Assembly (NCBI RefSeq): GCF_022230955.1
Contig: NZ_JAKKFI010000066.1
Coordinates: 1-64,000 of the forward strand
DNA from: Micromonospora cabrerizensis
GTDB lineage: Bacteria; Actinomycetota; Actinomycetes; Mycobacteriales; Micromonosporaceae
Length of the DNA stretch: 64,000 nt
Direction of reading: 5' to 3'
Shown here: positions 61,063 to 64,000 of the stretch, in pieces
Position numbering within the stretch: position 1 is the first letter of the stretch
Layout of the letters: the number at the start of each line of letters is the position of its first letter
Notes under the pieces: generated by a model
What the model was told of the DNA's origin: nothing
Database searches by the model: none
Seen by the model: only the letters and a program-made list of their open reading frames with translations
Program-made: the position numbers and the translations under genes

Positions 61063-62100
61063 TCAGTGCGGGTCGGCGGGGGGCGCGGTGCTCTCCCGCA
61101 CGACCAACTCGGTCACCAGGTCGATCCGGCTGGTCGCCGGCTCGTTGCCCCGGGTCAGGTCGAGCAACATCTGGGTGGCGATGCCCGCCATGTCCCGCAA
61201 CGGCTGGTTGATCGTGGTGAGGGCCGGGTCGGTCCAGGCGGAGACGGGCAGGTTGTCGTACCCGATCACCGAAAGGTCCTCGGGCACTCGGAGGCCGCAC
61301 TGACGGGCGGCCCGGAGCACGCCCATGGCCTGGATGTCCGAGCCGGCGAAGATCGCCGTGGGTCGGGACGGCAGGCGCAGCAGTTGCAGCCCGTGGGCGT
61401 GCCCGGCACCGGCGGAGAAACTGCCGAAACGGACCAGCTCGCGGTCGACCGCCATTCCGGCCTCCTCGTGGGCCGACTGGAAGCCGGCGGCGCGGGCGCG
61501 GCTGCAGAGCACGTCGGGTGGCCCGGAGATGATGGCGATCCGCCGGTGCCCCAGATCGAGGAGGTGCCGGGCGGCCAGCAGGCCGCCGTTCCAGTTGTTC
61601 GAGCCGACGGTGGGCACGGAGGCCGAGGTCGCGCTGTCGGTGTCGACGACGACGAACGGTATGCCCTGGCGCCGCAGGTGCTGCTGCTGCGCCTCCGCCA
61701 GGTGGGAGAGGACGAACACCACGCCCAACGGTCGGTCGGCGAGCAGTGCCTCCAGCCATCGGGCTGGCGGGCGGTGCGCGCCGTCGAGTTGGGCGACGGA
61801 CAACCCGATGCCGGCCGCGGTGGTCACCGCCTCCACGCCGCGCAGGATCTCCATCGCCCATCCCGTGTCGAATTCGTGGAACACGAGTTCGACACGCCCT
61901 CCGCCGGTCGAGGTCCGGCGGGCGCGGCGCTGGTACTGGTGGCGGTCGAGACTCGCCTCCACCCGGGCCCTGGTGCCGGGAGCGACATCGCCACGTCCGT
62001 TGAGGACCTTGGACACCGTGGCGACCGAGACGCCGACATCGTTGGCGATGGTCGCGATGGTGGTGGAGGCGGGTGGGTCGAGCGGGCGGTGCTCTGTCAT
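61063..62100 (-). CDS. LacI-family regulator (BxlR-like)
   Basis: This 345-aa repressor has the LacI headpiece TIATIANDVGVSVATVSKVL followed by NGRGDVAPGTRARVEASLD and a periplasmic-binding-protein-like effector domain (VELVFHEFDTGWAMEILRGV to VPEDLSVIGYDNLPVSAWTD). It likely binds xylose or xylo-oligosaccharides. The ATG at 62100 starts the headpiece; the frame is open 63 codons further but with no family match. A CGAAAGTTTCG operator lies just downstream of its likely -10, which indicates self-repression. Confidence 0.92.
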   Translation of the reverse strand: MTEHRPLDPPASTTIATIANDVGVSVATVSKVLNGRGDVAPGTRARVEASLDRHQYQRRARRTSTGGGRVELVFHEFDTGWAMEILRGVEAVTTAAGIGLSVAQLDGAHRPPARWLEALLADRPLGVVFVLSHLAEAQQQHLRRQGIPFVVVDTDSATSASVPTVGSNNWNGGLLAARHLLDLGHRRIAIISGPPDVLCSRARAAGFQSAHEEAGMAVDRELVRFGSFSAGAGHAHGLQLLRLPSRPTAIFAGSDIQAMGVLRAARQCGLRVPEDLSVIGYDNLPVSAWTDPALTTINQPLRDMAGIATQMLLDLTRGNEPATSRIDLVTELVVRESTAPPADPH

Positions 62101-62118
62101 CGCGACCTCAAGCAGCAT

Positions 62119-62131
62119 CCGAAAGTTTCGG
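62119..62131 (-). promoter_or_regulatory. LacI-type operator at the regulator's own promoter
   Basis: CCGAAAGTTTCGG is a perfect 13-bp palindrome 19 bases upstream of the regulator ATG, next to a TAGTGT -10 (minus strand, 62135-62140). The core matches the CGAA-N-TTCG operator type I recall for xylan regulators of Streptomyces (BxlR). Confidence 0.7.
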
Positions 62132-62280
62132 CAGACACTAACACGATCAGCCGGCCACACCAGCCAGCGTGACAGTCGGTCCGACCGTTGGTGGGCCCGT
62201 CGGCGGCGCGAGCGCCACGGATTGCCGTCGGCGGAGTCACTGTGTGCAGGAAGTGGCGGTCCGGCGTCCGATTGAGACTC

Positions 62281-62309
62281 TTGACACACATCGATGGGAC
62301 ACTTAGGTT
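62281..62309 (+). promoter_or_regulatory. Promoter of the GH3 gene
   Basis: TTGACA (62281-62286), 17-base spacer, TAGGTT (62304-62309): near-consensus and facing the GH3 gene. The rest of the 318-base intergenic region 62101-62418 holds only the two operators and both promoters. Confidence 0.72.
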
Positions 62310-62332
62310 GCCGAAAAGGTTGCGCGGATTTC

Positions 62333-62345
62333 CGGAAAGTTTCGG
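62333..62345 (+). promoter_or_regulatory. LacI-type operator at the GH3 promoter
   Basis: CGGAAAGTTTCGG differs by one position from a perfect copy of the operator at 62119. It lies about 25 bases past the -10, where bound repressor would block elongation. A weaker half-site CCGAAAAGG starts at 62311. Confidence 0.65.
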
Positions 62346-62418
62346 ATCGTGAAAATGTCCGCTACGGAACTGGTTCCACGAGGGCGCGGTGACGTGGCCG
62401 GAGCTGAGGGGTCAAGGC

Positions 62419-64000
62419 ATGAGTAGTCAGTTGCCCGGGGACAGCGACACCGCACCGTGGCGCGATCCGCGGCTGACGCCGGCCGAGCGGGCCGACGCGC
62501 TCCTGCCGAAGATGTCGCTGGAGGAGAAGATCGCCCAACTCGTCGGCGTGTGGGTCGGCGCGGAGGCCACCGGCGAGGGTGTCGCACCACACCAGTCCGA
62601 CATGATCAGCGAGCTGCCGCAGTGGAGCAGCGTCATCCGCTACGGGCTGGGCCAGCTCACCCGCCCGTTCGGCACCGCGCCGGTCGACCCGGTGCTCGGC
62701 GCCCGGTCGCTGGCGGCGTCGCAGGCGCAGATCGTGGCCGCCAGTCGGTTCGGCATCCCGGCCCAGGTGCACGAGGAGTGCCTCACCGGGTTCGCCGCGT
62801 GGCGGGCCACCGTCTACCCGACCCCACTGAGCTGGGGCGCGTCCTTCGACCCCGACCTGGTCGAGGCGATGGCCGACCGGATCGCGCGGTCCATGCGCGC
62901 CGCCGGCGTACACCAGGGGCTCGCCCCGGTCCTGGACGTCACCCGCGACTACCGCTGGGGCCGCACCGAGGAGACGATCGGCGAGGACCCCTACCTGGTG
63001 GGCACGACCGGTGCCGCGTACGTGCGGGGGCTGGAGCGGGCCGGCGTGGTCGCCACGCTGAAACACTTCGCCGGTTACTCCGCCTCCCGTGGCGGACGCA
63101 ACCTCGCGCCGGTGCCGATGGGCCCCCGGGAGCTGGCCGACGTCATCCTGCCTCCGTTCGAGATGGCGCTGCGCCACGGTGGCGCCCGCTCGGTGATGAA
63201 CTCCTACGCCGAGATCGACGGCCTGCCCGTGGCCGCCGACCACGGGCTGCTGACCGGGCTGCTGCGCGACGAGTGGGGCTTCACCGGCACCGTGGTCGCC
63301 GACTACTTCTCCGTACGCTTCCTGGAGACCCTGCACGGTGTCGCCGGCGGTGCCGCCGACGCGGCCCGGCTCGCCCTGCGCGCCGGGATCGACGTCGAGC
63401 TGCCCACCGTGGACACCTTCGGCCCCCCGCTGGTGGAGGCGGTACGCCGAGGTGAGGTCGACGAGGCGTTGGTCGACGGCGCGCTGCGCCGGGTGCTGAT
63501 CCAGAAGATCGAGGTCGGTCTGCTCGACGACGGCTGGCAGGAACTGCCCGACGACGTGGCGTCGCTGCGTCTCGACGACGAGGTCAGCCAGGACATCGCC
63601 GTACGCCTGGCCCGGCAGTCCGTCGTCCTGCTGCGCAACACCGGCGTCCTCCCGTTGCCCGTCGGCGGCCGGGTCGCCCTGGTCGGGCCCGTCGCCGACG
63701 ACCCGATGGCCATGCTCGGCTGCTACTCGTTCCCCAACCACGTCGGCGTCCACCACAGCGATTTCGGGCTCGGCCTGGACATCCCGTCGCTGCGTGACGA
63801 GCTGGCCCGACGCGTCCCGATGCTCAGCCACGAGCAGGGCTGCGCCATCACCGGCGACGACACCTCGGGCATCCCGGCCGCGGTCGCCGCGGCCGCCGCC
63901 GCCGACGTGTGCGTGCTCGCCGTCGGCGACCGGGCGGGGATGTTCGGCCGGGGCACCTCCGGCGAGGGGTGCGACGCCCCGGACCTGCGACTGCCCGGTG
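62419..64000 (+). CDS. GH3 beta-xylosidase/beta-glucosidase (3' end beyond window)
   Basis: From the ATG at 62419 (GAGGGG eight bases upstream) the frame is open to the window end, giving 527 codons of a family 3 glycosidase. Seen are AERADALLPKMSLEEKIAQL, VHEECLTGFAAW, GLAPVLDVTRDYRWGRTEET (substrate loop), LKHFAGYSASRGGRN and the nucleophile Asp295 in VVADYFSVRFL. The ADYFS nucleophile context is closer to actinomycete beta-xylosidases (BxlA-like) than to typical SDW glucosidases. No signal peptide, so it likely acts on imported xylo-oligomers. Divergent from the LacI gene and controlled by it. Confidence 0.92.
   Translation, partial: MSSQLPGDSDTAPWRDPRLTPAERADALLPKMSLEEKIAQLVGVWVGAEATGEGVAPHQSDMISELPQWSSVIRYGLGQLTRPFGTAPVDPVLGARSLAASQAQIVAASRFGIPAQVHEECLTGFAAWRATVYPTPLSWGASFDPDLVEAMADRIARSMRAAGVHQGLAPVLDVTRDYRWGRTEETIGEDPYLVGTTGAAYVRGLERAGVVATLKHFAGYSASRGGRNLAPVPMGPRELADVILPPFEMALRHGGARSVMNSYAEIDGLPVAADHGLLTGLLRDEWGFTGTVVADYFSVRFLETLHGVAGGAADAARLALRAGIDVELPTVDTFGPPLVEAVRRGEVDEALVDGALRRVLIQKIEVGLLDDGWQELPDDVASLRLDDEVSQDIAVRLARQSVVLLRNTGVLPLPVGGRVALVGPVADDPMAMLGCYSFPNHVGVHHSDFGLGLDIPSLRDELARRVPMLSHEQGCAITGDDTSGIPAAVAAAAAADVCVLAVGDRAGMFGRGTSGEGCDAPDLRLPG

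Overview
The window is high-GC (roughly 70%) DNA with many GTG starts, 1-4 nt start/stop overlaps (ATGA/GTGA) and actinobacterial gene families: an F420-type luciferase-like oxidoreductase, many TetR regulators, a Ser/Thr kinase, an AurF-like diiron oxygenase and DUF4873. This points to an actinomycete, most plausibly of the Micromonosporaceae; the genus is inferred from gene content and was not tested. I see no rRNA, tRNA, CRISPR array or intact transposon.

Region 1 (1-7809) is an aerobic CO dehydrogenase locus. The minus-strand order of transcription is coxM, coxS, coxL, xdhC-YHS, mocA, coxD, coxG. CoxL carries the form I loop AYACSFR, so this is a true CO-oxidising enzyme by motif. A second XdhC/CoxI gene diverges from coxM across a perfect 40-bp palindrome. 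Region 2 (7843-10552) holds Nudix, ASCH and PrsW proteins and a small GntR gene divergent from a small Cys-rich protein. Region 3 (10642-17661) is a formate dehydrogenase operon (alpha, Fe-S, NrfD) whose alpha subunit reads through an in-frame UGA as selenocysteine, with a SECIS-like hairpin just downstream, followed by a convergent OFA-family (oxalate/formate) transporter. Regions 1 and 3 together suggest energy harvest from CO and formate.

Region 4 (17903-20216) is a TetR/DHA2 efflux pair with a clear operator. Region 5 (20253-25402) is a TetR-controlled oxidative cluster: Baeyer-Villiger-type monooxygenase, DUF4873, SDR and alpha/beta hydrolase, divergent from an AurF-like oxygenase. Region 6 (25480-33053) holds a VOC protein and a large secreted subtilase with a Kelch-repeat tail, bracketed by two paralogous 168-aa winged-helix regulators. 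Region 7 (33313-40290) holds a PAP2 phosphatase, a two-component system with a lipoprotein, and a convergent acyltransferase / alanine racemase / D-Ala ligase operon that resembles a split VanT plus ligase. Region 8 (40440-45330) includes an LLM oxidoreductase, an S41-like protein, a small decayed patch (transposase scrap, I36-like inhibitor gene and a degenerate second copy), and a Ser/Thr kinase with an extracytoplasmic ricin-type lectin domain.

Region 9 (45355-48737) holds a KatE-type catalase and a secreted polyester hydrolase/cutinase closely matching the Thermobifida cutinase/PET-hydrolase family. Region 10 (48767-59903) is a branched-chain-amino-acid-type (Liv) ABC transporter followed by SDR, TetR, a large LuxR (LAL) regulator, acyl-CoA dehydrogenase and a MaoC-like protein, probably import and CoA-dependent breakdown of a hydrophobic acid. 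Region 11 (60045-64000) is a xylan-type locus: CE7 acetyl esterase and LacI regulator on the minus strand, divergent from a GH3 beta-xylosidase-like gene that runs off the window end, with LacI-type operators between them.
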